This document shows, one piece after another, positions 30,001-37,238 of a stretch of 64,000 nt of DNA. Source of the stretch: Sphaerolaimus hirsutus (Eukaryota; Nematoda; Chromadorea; Monhysterida; Sphaerolaimidae); contig OZ038457.1 of the NCBI GenBank assembly GCA_964036195.1, positions 10,567,147 to 10,631,146 on the forward strand, read 5' to 3'. The stretch's first letter is position 1. Every line of letters starts with the position of its first letter. Under the pieces are notes generated by a model. That model had not been told where the DNA came from and did no database searches. It saw nothing but the letters and a program-made list of their open reading frames with translations. Made by a program: the position numbers and the translations under genes.

Positions 30001-31917
30001 AATCTGGGCAAAAGAACTGAACTGATTCCACACAATAAATGGCCACTTATAAAGATTTGGTTGAAACATGAAGTTTAGGGGTTCAGAACATCACCCCAAA
30101 ACCTACTTAGAACAGAATACAAAATATGTAGAATAGAATAGGGTGTAAAATAGAAGTGTATAATAGAGTACAATCTAGTTATACAACAGTGGGAATTTCG
30201 AGGGGGGGGGGGGTTAAATGAGGGAGGGGGTATTTCAAGGGGGGGTTAATTATTTCGCCAGAAATTTTTCGAACTCCCAGTACTAATTTGTTGTTTTTAT
30301 CTACGCAGACGTAGAAAAACGCAACAATAATAATGCATGATAGGGGTGTATAGACTTTTATAAGTATGTAATTGGTATAAACCTGTTCAAACGTAACATA
30401 GTCATTGTTTGAACGTGTGTTCTGCATCGCCCAGATCACAAACGGTAGCTTTTGTCATTTACGTTCTCTTTACACTTAATTTGGGGGGGGGGTATTTCGA
30501 GGGGGGTTATAAATTCATAGTGTCCATCTTGAAGGGGGTATTTCGAGGATATACGGTAATTGTAAAAGGTATAGCGTGGCACCAGTGCCGTACCTGGCGG
30601 TGGCGCCGGTGATGGCGGCGAAGTTGTTGCGTACATTTCGTAAACTGGCCAGCACTTGAGCAAATGGCGTCACGATCAGATCCTCCCCGTGCCTGAAAGT
30701 TTCATTAAACGTTTAGATATTGTATACGCGCCTTGATACTGCGGATCAAATTTTAAACGTCGAATCCTTTGGAAACACTGCGCGAAACACTGAACGATAA
30801 TGTGTGTGAAAGATAAATTTTGGATGGGAAAGAAATACATTAAATATAAATATGTGAGTATTTACATACGTATTTAAACTTCTGTGCAGGGTATGAAATA
30901 CATTAAATATAACTATGCGAGTATTTACATACATATTTAAGATTCTGTGCATGGTATGAAAATGTCTAAATTATAAACTGATCAATAAATTCGATTGATC
31001 GCGGCGCCACAAACACGATCCTGTGCTCACTTTGACGTCTGCCTAAAACTTCTACTGCCCAACGTAGTGAATACACTGAGCCTGGAGTCTTTTTTCTCGC
31101 TGTCAGTCGAATTGCAGTCCACAGAATGCGGCGTAGACGGCGTGTGTTGGCCCAACTTCAAACGATGTCTCAGCGACACGGCGCCGAGCGGCACGCGGCC
31201 AGTGTCATCGTCCAGGGCCTTGGAGCAGGTCGCGCCGGGCGACAACGGCGGTGTTTCCGGCACGGCCGCGTTGGCCGCGTCCAGGGCGCGCCTGCCCCCT
31301 GAATGGAGGCTTCATTGGGCTCACTATGACACGGTTGCGTCCGCTTCACAAGGGTGTGTGAGTGAGCGCACCTGCCAAGGGCACCGCGGCCGTGCAGGCC
31401 AGCTTCCAAGCCAGAGTCTTGCTCGCCTTCCTGGCCGTCCGCCTCTCCGCGAGCGAAGTGTTCGGCGAGCCGCATTTGCCCGCGCTGCTGCTAGTGGGGG
31501 AAGCGGTCGCCGCGCCGCTGGTCTCGGCGGTGTTTTTGTTGCGCCGCCGGACGGCCACCAGGCTGCCGGTGGTGAACGGCCACCGCATGCGTTCCACCAA
31601 CGAGCGCAGCGGCGGCTGGGCGCCGTTGCGCGGCTGCGAGTCGTCGAGCGAGTTGTCGCCGCTGTGGTTGCACTGCTTGCTGCGGCTGCTAGCGTCCGCC
31701 TTGCAGCGGCTGCTCGACGGCGCCGAGCGACATCTTTTGTTGGCTCTGTGCGCCCGGCCGCTGATCAGCGGGTGCAGCATGCGGCCGGCGTCGGTTTGCA
31801 AGCGGTGGGATTCGCCGCCGAGCCAAGGCATGGTGCAATTTGCGTCACGGACCCGCGTGAAATGCCGCTCGCGTGAAATGCGGTTGCCTTCGTGCACTTC
31901 ACTTAATGCGAATTTTT
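20861..31917 (-). CDS. PDE4: cAMP-specific 3',5'-cyclic phosphodiesterase 4, long form (dunce/PDE4)
   Basis: Eleven exons join in consistent phase, in minus-strand order: 31917-31372, 31298-31031, 30692-30594 (UCR1), 26192-26006 and 25498-25405 (UCR2), 24642-24557, 24422-24354, 24018-23758, 23398-23219, 22240-22043, 21575-21393 and 21091-20861; the first two are the 5' variable part. Catalytic landmarks: [10 protein letters not shown] (catalytic His), the PDE signature [17 protein letters not shown], the metal-site Asp in [10 protein letters not shown], and the nucleotide-binding Gln at KSQ|VGF. Family role: hydrolysis of cAMP to AMP in the cytosol, regulated through UCR1/UCR2. Oddities: HLSDLSNP replaces the usual HCADLSNP, and the RRESFLYRSDSD block before UCR1 is absent, replaced by a divergent N-terminus with candidate Met at 31831. 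Many introns carry one MITE. Confidence 0.9.
21214..21371. repeat. Degenerate TACCGTATTTC-family B fragment in a PDE4 intron
   Basis: Between GACTCGTTCGAGGATTTGCG-type (minus strand) and CATCCTCGAATAAGTC ends; the core has lost most C-rich words. Confidence 0.45.
21393..21575 (-). CDS. PDE4: PDE4 catalytic exon (metal-site Asp, nucleotide Gln)
   Basis: 61 codons, [17 protein letters not shown] to [13 protein letters not shown]. Acceptor CATGCACAG, donor GTAACA. HLSD instead of the usual HCAD; the Asp itself is kept. Confidence 0.93.
21632..22030. repeat. TACCGTATTTC-family MITE B in a PDE4 intron
   Basis: TACCGCAAATCCTCGAAGAAG to CTTATTCGAGGATTTAGGGTA, 399 bp, closely similar to 33229-33655. 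It makes up all but about 65 bp of the intron 21576-22042. Confidence 0.85.
22043..22240 (-). CDS. PDE4: PDE4 catalytic exon (LATDMSKHM)
   Basis: 66 codons, [16 protein letters not shown] through [17 protein letters not shown] and [22 protein letters not shown]. Acceptor AATATGCAG, donor GTAGGG. Confidence 0.94.
22272..23174. mobile_element. Foldback (long inverted repeat) element in a PDE4 intron
   Basis: Arms of roughly 265 bp (22272 to about 22540, about 22909 to 23174) begin TACATGGTCC and end GGACCATGTA, and are inverted copies throughout (CGGGCAGTGCTCGCCATTCG, GTTACAATTTCGGTCATTTT). The spacer is about 370 bp with no ORF. A TA at each edge may be the target duplication. It makes up all but about 75 bp of the intron 22241-23218. 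Confidence 0.85.
23219..23398 (-). CDS. PDE4: PDE4 catalytic exon (HDVDHPG signature)
   Basis: 60 codons, [54 protein letters not shown]. It carries the two His and Asp metal ligands of the class I PDE signature. Donor GTGGAC, acceptor GGCGCAG. Confidence 0.95.
23758..24018 (-). CDS. PDE4: PDE4 catalytic exon ([10 protein letters not shown])
   Basis: 87 codons, [58 protein letters not shown]. Holds the catalytic proton-donor His. Donor GTACGG. Confidence 0.95.
24119..24341. repeat. CACTAGTTGACA-family MITE in a PDE4 intron
   Basis: Right end GCGATGTCAAGTAGCTAGTGG. The left end CCCATTAGCTGAATGTCAAC is degenerate. Internal AAGTGTGATGG and GACACTAAATTTTCATGG resemble 37017-37238 inverted. Confidence 0.6.
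24354..24422 (-). CDS. PDE4: PDE4 linker exon before the catalytic domain
   Basis: 23 codons, [20 protein letters not shown] then LAT. It matches the PTFGVETPRENELGT-type segment preceding the catalytic domain. Phase 0 on both sides. Confidence 0.8.
24557..24642 (-). CDS. PDE4: PDE4 short linker exon
   Basis: 2 nt plus 28 codons ([12 protein letters not shown]... to ...VRPLPNNK), donor GTATGT. The acceptor AAATGAAG is pyrimidine-poor. An alternative AG at the MITE terminus (CCCTAG, 24680) would extend the same frame by [12 protein letters not shown]. Low similarity to family linkers, so the start is uncertain. Confidence 0.6.
24680..25356. mobile_element. TAGGGTTGG-family hAT-like MITE in a PDE4 intron
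   Basis: TAGGGTTGGCCGATG to TTTCCAACCCTA, 677 bp, flanked by a perfect 8-bp duplication GGTCTCAC (24672-24679, 25357-25364). The body matches 8033-9383. Without it the intron 24643-25404 would be about 77 bp. Confidence 0.9.
25405..25498 (-). CDS. PDE4: PDE4 UCR2 exon b
   Basis: 31 codons plus 1 nt, [31 protein letters not shown]: the second half of UCR2. Acceptor CATTTTCAG, donor GTATGT. Confidence 0.92.
25568..25980. repeat. TACCGTATTTC-family MITE B in a PDE4 intron
   Basis: GTATACCCTTGAATGAGACC to TTATTCAAGTGTATA with GGGGGAGTTATTCAAGG words repeated. Leaves about 95 bp of host intron (25499-26005). Confidence 0.75.
26006..26192 (-). CDS. PDE4: PDE4 UCR2 exon a
   Basis: 1 nt plus 62 codons. 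An Asn/Thr/Gly-rich linker is followed by [34 protein letters not shown], the start of UCR2. Acceptor CCCTCCAG, donor GTGATC. Confidence 0.9.
26317..26742 (-). repeat. 3' LTR of E1
   Basis: 426 bp; downstream of the ORF, preceded on the minus strand by a run of G. Confidence 0.9.
26931..29666 (-). CDS. Gag-protease polyprotein of E1
   Basis: 911 codons. Gln-rich stretch near residues 165-185. The Gag core includes [46 protein letters not shown] and PASCWYMW. An unusual Cys/His cluster, [17 protein letters not shown] (C519, H521, H524, H530, C535), stands where a CCHC knuckle would be. A retropepsin-like domain has [12 protein letters not shown] (Asp656) and [11 protein letters not shown] downstream. 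It aligns along most of its length with the E2 protein by eye. Start chosen as the first Met; the Met in [12 protein letters not shown], 12 residues later, fits equally well. Not a host gene: it lies between LTRs. Confidence 0.9.
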   Translation of the reverse strand: MQRATRAPGRHKMPDTDENAPGSSGKTDPRKKACQVTYTELELTQKINEWTLAADRWSLLNTGNELNQYRQDKWPKFNSPWKDGTEVLAKKVLKLAEKYFSTTKDTSITMEDPEGDSDDDTDKDTSPVIRPVAGALHRAAYVPTPRRELKTNAKSSDILALVAVMQQQAQQQQQILTHLANLTMQQGQSAAIPKPSPSPTANIPLASNQSTMTPQTGDPWRWGTDDRLATLPQGSILERMIAYMEQYALSPGDGLPRLSEQVIPNDRMSVGHVASAASKQIKFDGDQKSKTGPFKFWLHMVMQQSMGVPESQQQLFWNSVFQQCLIDDAQNRYLSIRIARRHDILYVVDKLIGIYRLDHKIYSVADWYNLKAMAGESVTELYTRLCTKFYHISERLSDRDREQMIGDKLFIEVPKLVPASCWYMWQQRWAEDACTLDMAVTMMEAARQSVERNRAQRKEEQIQQPHQRYSGNWNERANYHNVDQSGQTEQKVQSTKAACSAQAKIRATFDPKTHKGPWCTHYLHGGPMPHDPSDCFVDSRSQRFQRSKAENAKRNMARRGQTEEDAKRIMEEKCKEIGIPFQKDSSASRCTKEEYEEENAVFGGESDDDDWGCLDEWVPTVASTKIGNEIHSLSTNSLDPMATIMFQGMPITGHIDTGCNIGLFIEDATLEDIWAKAALDPTQERAKFRPYTGSHIRTSGNIINGKWLRIYDMLVEHTTPDGVQHKDMLPAVVKLRKFLTPADPLLIGQAAIWGPLQVVQTAHKELERLSNKYKQEMGTKLKHSSNTDVLQAQNQQEGVESQPTVVAARHRPDKPRGHKPNQRHVPIASKISSHMVTPMSNTTKQENKYHDRVFWNRNSQRTSPTTIQPHQCTMIQYKHLENCHCTMRQQMLDAVLHTSCCHLPCRPQSLH
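29751..29762 (-). promoter_or_regulatory. Primer-binding-type site of E1
   Basis: TGGTGATCGTAC directly follows the 5' LTR. The same 12 bases sit at the same place in E2 (52602-52613). The tRNA partner is not identified. Confidence 0.65.
29763..30188 (-). repeat. 5' LTR of E1
   Basis: 426 bp; upstream LTR relative to the minus-strand ORF; TGTTGTATAAC...GTGTTACA on the minus strand. Confidence 0.9.
30594..30692 (-). CDS. PDE4: PDE4 UCR1 exon
   Basis: 1 nt, 32 codons ([32 protein letters not shown]), 2 nt. Acceptor GGCACTTTCAG-like (CTTTCAG), donor GTACGG. It holds the second half of UCR1. Its 2+1 phase lets either 31298-31031 or 36752-36547 precede it. Confidence 0.93.
30834..30960. repeat. 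Two-unit tandem repeat, about 63 bp
   Basis: AAATACATTAAATATAA.TATG.GAGTATTTACATAC followed by TTCTGTGCAGGGTATG, present twice with few differences. In the 5' part of PDE4, between UCR1 and the next exon. Confidence 0.7.
31031..31298 (-). CDS. PDE4: PDE4 5' variable exon 2
   Basis: 2 nt, 88 codons, 2 nt, GC-rich. From [20 protein letters not shown] to [19 protein letters not shown], donor AAA|GTGAGC. The join to UCR1 gives [15 protein letters not shown]. It replaces the conserved SPKSMSRNSSIASE segment found in other PDE4 long forms. Confidence 0.7.
31372..31917 (-). CDS. PDE4: PDE4 5' variable exon 1
   Basis: 546 bp after a strong acceptor TTTCCATACAG and before GGCAG|GTGCGC. A 73-bp intron separates it from the next exon, and phases match (1+2). 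First in-frame Met is [12 protein letters not shown] at 31831, with 29 open codons before it. Ser/Arg/Ala-rich, including [10 protein letters not shown] and [17 protein letters not shown]. If it starts transcription, the acceptor is not used. Confidence 0.6.
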
Positions 31918-32544
31918 CTGTATGGAAATGGTTAAAGCATATAACAAAAATATTGAACATTTACAAGTGAACAGAAGCGACGTAAATACATAGCGATACG
32001 CTTGCAAGCTGTATTGCAATCCGCTTCCTCAATTAGTACAATTAATCTGAGAAGAAACGTGTATCATGACAGCGGGGTGCATGTTTGCGGCGTCTGGACG
32101 TTTCGCTCGCCTTAGTATAAAAGTAAATCGAAGTGCATGCGAGCGTGTTTGCAGCGCTTGATGGCCGAGATCTCGGCAGCGTGGCGCCCTCCCGCGTCCG
32201 CGCCACAACGAAACGCATGGATGCTACACGGTGATGCAAGCAAAATTTGACCACGCTAATTGCAGGAAACGGCCCATTTTTCTATGCGCCGAGCTAAGGA
32301 AAATTGCGGCACGGGGGGGGGGGGGTGCCGGTGCAAGTTATCATCTTGATGCAGCGCAACACGTGCCCTTGTCAATAATTAAAGCCGCTTAGCACAAGCG
32401 CATTGAACTGCGCGAGCTGCAGGCTGCACACACACACACACAGTTCTAATCACATGCAACTGATTCCACTTCTATTCATGTTCGTCTAGCCGTGGGGGAA
32501 CATGAATTTGACTTACGTCAGTTCGATTGGGTGCAATATAAATA
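31918..32544. other. Region upstream of the PDE4 31.9-kb exon, GC-rich in part
   Basis: 32040-32260 is GC-rich with CpGs, and a 70-codon minus frame there has no motif. It could be a promoter or 5' UTR for the MPWLGG form. A poly-G run lies near 32317 and a (CA)n tract near 32430. Unproven. Confidence 0.3.
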
Positions 32545-32682
32545 TACCGTATTTCTTCTAATAGTAGGGCGCTTTTCTATTTTTTCGTCAACATTTTTAC
32601 CTGCCCTTCTATTGGAGACGCCCTTTTATTGGAGACGCCCTTCTATTGGAGACATGCCCTTCTATTCGAAGAAATACCGTAA
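32545..32682. repeat. TACCGTATTTC-family MITE, subfamily C
   Basis: TACCGTATTTCTTCTAATAG, TTTTTCGTCAACATTTTTACC, tandem CCCTTCTATTGGAGACG words, then TTCGAAGAAATACCGTA. Confidence 0.8.
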
Positions 32683-32789
32683 ATATTACATAATGCATGT
32701 AACTGTAAGTACCGAAGTTTGTTTGCTGATCGACTGCACGTTATATAAAGCTGCGTGTGTGACGACAAAACTTTTTTTGTCACGGACAC

Positions 32790-32910
32790 CTATCCTATTT
32801 CCTCGAGTTACCCCCCGAGGGGTTTATTTTTTCAGAGTGGAAATTTTGAGTGGGGGTTATTATTTCACCAGAAACCTTTTAACTAGCAGTACTAATTTGT
32901 TGCGTTTTTC
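32790..32910. repeat. TACCGTATTTC-family A fragment
   Basis: TATTTCCTCGAGTTACCCCCC, GGGGTTTATTTTTTCAGAGTGG, AAATTTTGAG, GGTTATTATTTCACCAGAAA, ACTAGCAGTACTAATTTGTTG: left end plus core, no right end. Confidence 0.7.
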
Positions 32911-33228
32911 GACGTACATAAATTTTCACATAAATATGACGAAACCATACGCAATAAAATAACATTTTTTCTTGTCGTCACAGCTTCTCGGTCCCATTTG
33001 TTCTATGCAGCCTCGTTAACGAGACATCAGACTCGTTTTTCAGACCGGGACCAGAATTTTTACTATGGGGAATTTCTATAGAATTTTTATCCCGGAGGCT
33101 CTTGTTCAATATCGTACGTCTACGCGACATCACTCATTGTTTTATCGATCCGTTCAAATTCAGCACATGTATTTTGTGAAGGAGAGGCGGGGGTGCTCGA
33201 TTCATCGTCAGCACATAAAAAACATACA

Positions 33229-33655
33229 TACCGCAAATCCTCGAATAAGACCCCCCCCCTCGAATAACTCCCCCCTTTGAATAAGTCCCCCCTGCTGGCG
33301 GGGTGAGGAAAAAATAACTCCCCCCCTTGAATAACTCCCCCCTCTTAAATAACTCCTCCCTCTGATGAAAAGGATATGATACAAAACTATAAAAGAATAG
33401 TAGCCTATGGCAGCAACAGCAGATATTTACATAATGTGTATGCAGTGTATACACATTGTTTTGTTGTTGTTGGACAGTGAAATACCTGAATTAAACGAGC
33501 TTATATACTGCATCCATACAATGGATCAAGTCCAAGTTTCCTGAGGAAATAAAAACTCCCCCCCTCGAATAACTCCCCCCTTGAATAACTCCCCCCTCCA
33601 AAACTTCTGACGAAAAAATAACTCCCCTGGGGTCTTATTCGAGGATTTAGGGTAC
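33229..33655. repeat. TACCGTATTTC-family MITE, subfamily B, full length
   Basis: TACCGCAAATCCTCGAATAAG to CTTATTCGAGGATTTAGGGTA, 427 bp. Core with GTGTATACACATTGTTTTGTTG as in 21632-22030. Confidence 0.85.
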
Positions 33656-33872
33656 ATGTATAAACACAGCATATACATCGCATAACCGAAGGGGGTGACT
33701 GGACATATCAGACAGTATGTGAACTAATCGATAAAACAATCTGTGATGGCGCATAACCGCACAACATTTTACACAATTATACAGGTAGTGGCCCCTGGTA
33801 AAAAGTATCAGTTTCCTGATTGGGAACAAAAAATTCATCATCCTCCCTAATAACATGCCACATCCATTGGGG

Positions 33873-34150
33873 TACATTGTTTCCTCGAAATGCCTCCCTA
33901 TCGAAATACTCCGCCCCCCTCGAAATACCCCCTCGGAATACACCCTCGAAATACCCCCCCCCCCTTGGTGCTTATATTCACATTTTTCTACGTCTGCGTA
34001 CGTTACTATAATAACAACAAATTAGTACTGGGAGTTCAAAAATTTCTGGCGCAATAATAAGCTCCACCCCTCCTCGTTAACCCCCCCCCCCCACCATTTT
34101 TTTCACTCTGGAACGATCACCCCCTGGGGGGTATTTCGATGAAGTATACA
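33873..34150. repeat. TACCGTATTTC-family MITE, subfamily A
   Basis: CATTGTTTCCTCGAAATGCC to GGGGGTATTTCGATGAAGTATA, with the CTGCGTACGTTACTATAATA core. Confidence 0.75.
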
Positions 34151-34739
34151 TAGTGGCTAGTATGCCATGTTGTATACGCCTTTAAGCCATATCTTGGTTT
34201 TCAGTTCTCGGGGTGCGTCGCTGATTAATTGGCAATCACCCAAGTTTAAATTTCAATGGAAAAGTCTTTGGGTTTCTGGGGATTGCTGCTGAGCTGACCC
34301 GCACTACTTACAAATGATGAACGGCGCCGACACTGGCGCATGAATGATTGCTTGCCACCGTCGGCAGACAAATATCGGCTAAAAATGAGTGTTGTATTTG
34401 AATCTTTAACGAGCACAGTTGTATAGTTTGACGTCATGCCAACTTGCAGCTATACAGATAATGCAAAATGTAGAAAAGCGGGAAAATTTCGTGGGAAAGG
34501 TCACGCGAGTGTGGTAACAAAAGAATCAGCGATATCCGCGAGAGGGGGGGCATATTCATACTATAGGTAGTCAACAACACCATAACCCCCTATGCATGAG
34601 TTTTACCCCTCAGCACCCCATATTTAACGCATCACCATAGTCGTATCTCCTCAAAAAAAATTCACCACTTCTCCAATCAAAGCAGTGTTCATACATCGCT
34701 ATCGACCAGTAAAGCATCAACGCCAATAATCACCGGGCG

Positions 34740-35400
34740 TTCACCTCGCAGCCGGCATCTATTTCGCGTCGCTCAAGCGCCAAATGAAGCCGCGCGAAAT
34801 GCGAGCCAATCAGCCGAAAACTTCGCCGAGCGCGAACTGCCGGTATTCGTGCCGGAGCTACAATTCCCATTGGGCAGCCCGGGCCGCCCGACTGAGCGAT
34901 GCGGACTTATCGGATTGGCATGGTCGCTCGCCGCTGCGAGAGTTGCCGCGCTGCACGGGCCGGCGACGGTGCGGGGGGTGCACTGATACGCACATCTGCC
35001 CGTTACGCACATTTGCCCGGTTTTTTCACTTGACACTTTTTAAGTGATTTTCATATATGAGTGAAGTGAAAAACGCTGCGCAATGACATTAGTGAACTTT
35101 TTTCACTTCACTCATATATGAAAATCACTTGAAAATGTGTCAAGTTACAAACAGTGAAAATTGGCTATTTTTCACTGTTTTTTTCACTTGAAACATTTTC
35201 AAGTGATTTTCAGATATGAGTGAAGTGAAAAAAGTTCACTAATGTCATTGCGCAACTTTTTTTCACTTTACTCATATCTGAAAATCACTTGAAAAAGTGT
35301 CAAGTAAAAAAACGGGCAAATGTGCGTAACGGGCAGATGTGCGTATCAGGCCTGCCCCGCGGTGCGGCCGAAATGTCGGCGTCGCGGCGAGGTGAAGCGA
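34740..35400. other. GC-rich island, possible PDE4 alternative promoter, split by a MITE
   Basis: 34740-34983 and 35349-35400 are GC- and CpG-rich with GATTGG/CCAAT-type words, unlike their surroundings. No PDE4-like peptide is visible on either strand. A 5' exon or promoter is possible but unproven. Confidence 0.35.
34984..35348. mobile_element. MITE with 36-bp perfect terminal inverted repeats
   Basis: TGATACGCACATCTGCCCG at 34984 and its inverse at the 35348 end extend as exact inverted copies for 36 bp. Inside, TTCACTTGAAA / TTTCAAGTGA and AGTGAACTTTTTTCACTTCA blocks are nested palindromes around ACAGTGAAAA...TTTTCACTGT. No obvious target duplication. Confidence 0.85.
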
Positions 35401-36177
35401 CGTTTTCGCATCATTGTTGTATTTTGAGAAAGAGAGTGAACTCGAGAAGGATAAACAAACGCTGTAAGTTGCAACATGGAACATGGAAATAGTGTAATGA
35501 GTATTGTTTGAGTAAATACAAAATGCGTTTATCTGATATACGTAAATATTTACATAGAATTATATATGGAATGAAGTGAATGGGTGAAAGTGTATGGTGG
35601 GTGAGACAACCCGTGTAATTTCACCAAAAAACAGCGCAACGCGTTTTGATCGCGCATACGTTAATCATAAATATGACCCAGCCCGTGGTTTTCTAAATTT
35701 GGGCCACTGCGGGGGTTCATATTAATTGTAAATCGCTCCTCCGGAGGGAAGGATACCATAGATGAAAACAATTTGGGGGTTGGGGGTTCGCGGTGGTTCA
35801 ATATTTAGGTTTTTTCAATGTGTAGAAGGAAAAAAGTGAGAACTCACTAAAAATAGACGGTCGCGAAATTGGTCGAAAATAGGTAGTTAAAAATAGGTAA
35901 TATAGGCACATATACATGTAAAGTCAAAAATAGCTAAAAATGTGCAATAAGGCACATCAACCAGTGATTTTGAAGATGAAAGTTGGTAAAAGGTCTTATT
36001 AAAACGTTTTTCAGACTGAGAAAATAATTTTTTTATCGGGACCAGGGCGGAAACGGGAACTGAAACTCGCTTTTTTATTGGAACTGGCGTGGGGTATCGG
36101 GAATCGGGACCGAGACAAGCGGCCTCCAGGATGTAAAATAAATAGCTGGGGTGTTTTGCGGGGATGATCAGCCCCCC

Positions 36178-36420
36178 CAACGCCCCCTACTAGACCCCTG
36201 AACTGGACCCAGCACGTCTCCAGAAGCTACCGAAACCGAAACGAACCCAACGGTGTCGGTCAGTTGTCCGGTGGCGCCGGAAATTGTGCGAGCGTCCGCA
36301 GAAAACAGACGGCTGGAACGGCCAGCTCTCTGCCTGTGCACCGCGTAAAATGTACTCATTCAATGAATCGCGACCTGGGGCCAATCCCAGACCCTGTAAA
36401 ATGTAAAAATGTTTGCAAAG
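36178..36420. other. GC-rich patch, unassigned
   Basis: Minus strand has an acceptor-like GTGCACAG followed by two overlapping open frames (60-78 codons). No recognisable domain. Could be a further alternative PDE4 5' exon. Confidence 0.2.
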
Positions 36421-36546
36421 TGTCAAAAGTCATGTAAAATGCCCTGGAAAATGGCAAACGAACGTTTGCTTGACATTTGACATTTGACAGTGTCTGGGAC
36501 TGGCCCCAGCCTAACAGCGGCACGGCGGCCGGACCCGAGCACTCAC

Positions 36547-36752
36547 CGCAGCAGTTCGACGCCGGCGAGGTCGTTTTCGTCCTGCGCCGGCTTGGGCCTG
36601 GGCCGACGCACGCGGACCGACCTCATGGCGCTGCGCGTCCGCTGCAAGCCGCCGTGGCCCGCGTGCAGCCCGGTCGCGTCCACGGCCGCGTCGCAGTCCA
36701 ACTGGGACAGCTTGTTGTCGTAGCTCGAACGGGACGTGTTCATGCTTGGGTG
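36547..36752 (-). CDS. PDE4: Candidate alternative PDE4 5' exon
   Basis: Acceptor-like TTTCCTGAG then HPSMNTSRSSYDNKLSQLD, VRRPRPKPAQDENDLAGVELL, ending CTGCTGCG|GTGAGT, a consensus donor leaving 2 nt. That phase joins directly to UCR1 ([11 protein letters not shown]). Strong GC and coding character; the frame closes just past the donor. Start could be Met 36743 (first exon) or the acceptor at 36752. Confidence 0.5.
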
Positions 36753-37016
36753 CTCAGGAAAGTTGGATTGCAGTTGGGTTGGCGCGCGCGTGAATTGTTA
36801 GGTTTTACAGCTCTGAAAAGTGGTTCACGTCGAGGTTGTTCGAGAGATGATAAAGGGATAAATAGATGTTTGTGAAGTTTGTGTTAAATGTTAATTAGTT
36901 TGAGAAATGATGAATATGCTTGAAACTTTGGTAATTGGACTGGTGAATGGCGGGGCAGCTAATTCTACAATGAAAATAAATCGGATAGGTATTCAGATGG
37001 TTACGTTTTCGTCCGG

Positions 37017-37238
37017 CACACTAGTTCACATCGTAAATTCGTGTCAACTGAATGTCAACCAAACAACACAAAAAAAACTTAATAGCATCACACACTTAAC
37101 AGAAACCATGAAACTTAAGTGTCACGGTATAAAATAAACCATGGTCTAAATATCACACAGGAAAGTTGAAATCAATAAATCTCCAAAAATTTATTGAATT
37201 TAGTTGACACGAATTTTGGTGTCAACTAGTGTGTGTGG
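37017..37238. repeat. CACTAGTTGACA-family MITE, full length
   Basis: CACACTAGTTCACATCGTAAA to GGTGTCAACTAGTGTGTGTGG, 222 bp. Core with AACTTAAGTGTCACGGTATAA. Confidence 0.75.

Larger units (their letters stand above)
26317..30188 (-). mobile_element. LTR retrotransposon E1, Gag-protease only
   Basis: 426-bp LTRs (26317-26742, 29763-30188) with TG...CA ends and one difference seen (T/C in AACGTTYGGGG). Duplicated GTGG at 26313-26316 and 30189-30192. Minus-strand order: 5' LTR, TGGTGATCGTAC primer-binding-type site, one 911-codon ORF, GGGGGGG purine tract, 3' LTR. The 3-kb interior is almost entirely the Gag-protease ORF; there is no room for reverse transcriptase, RNase H or integrase. Intact ORF and near-identical LTRs imply recent movement by proteins supplied in trans. 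Confidence 0.9.
26272..30557. repeat. TACCGTATTTC-family MITE A split by an LTR retrotransposon
   Basis: Left part 26272-26316 (TACCGCATTTCTACAAAATAC to GAGTGG) and right part 30189-30557 (GTGGGAATTTCGAGG to GAGGATATACGGTA) rejoin into one about 410-bp MITE once the LTR element and one GTGG are removed. Lies in the UCR1-UCR2 intron of PDE4. Confidence 0.85.

Noticed and set aside
30995-31970. Plus-strand frames of 293 and 202 codons
   Set aside because: The minus strand has good splice sites and phase agreement with UCR1; the plus frames have no recognisable protein and reflect GC richness.
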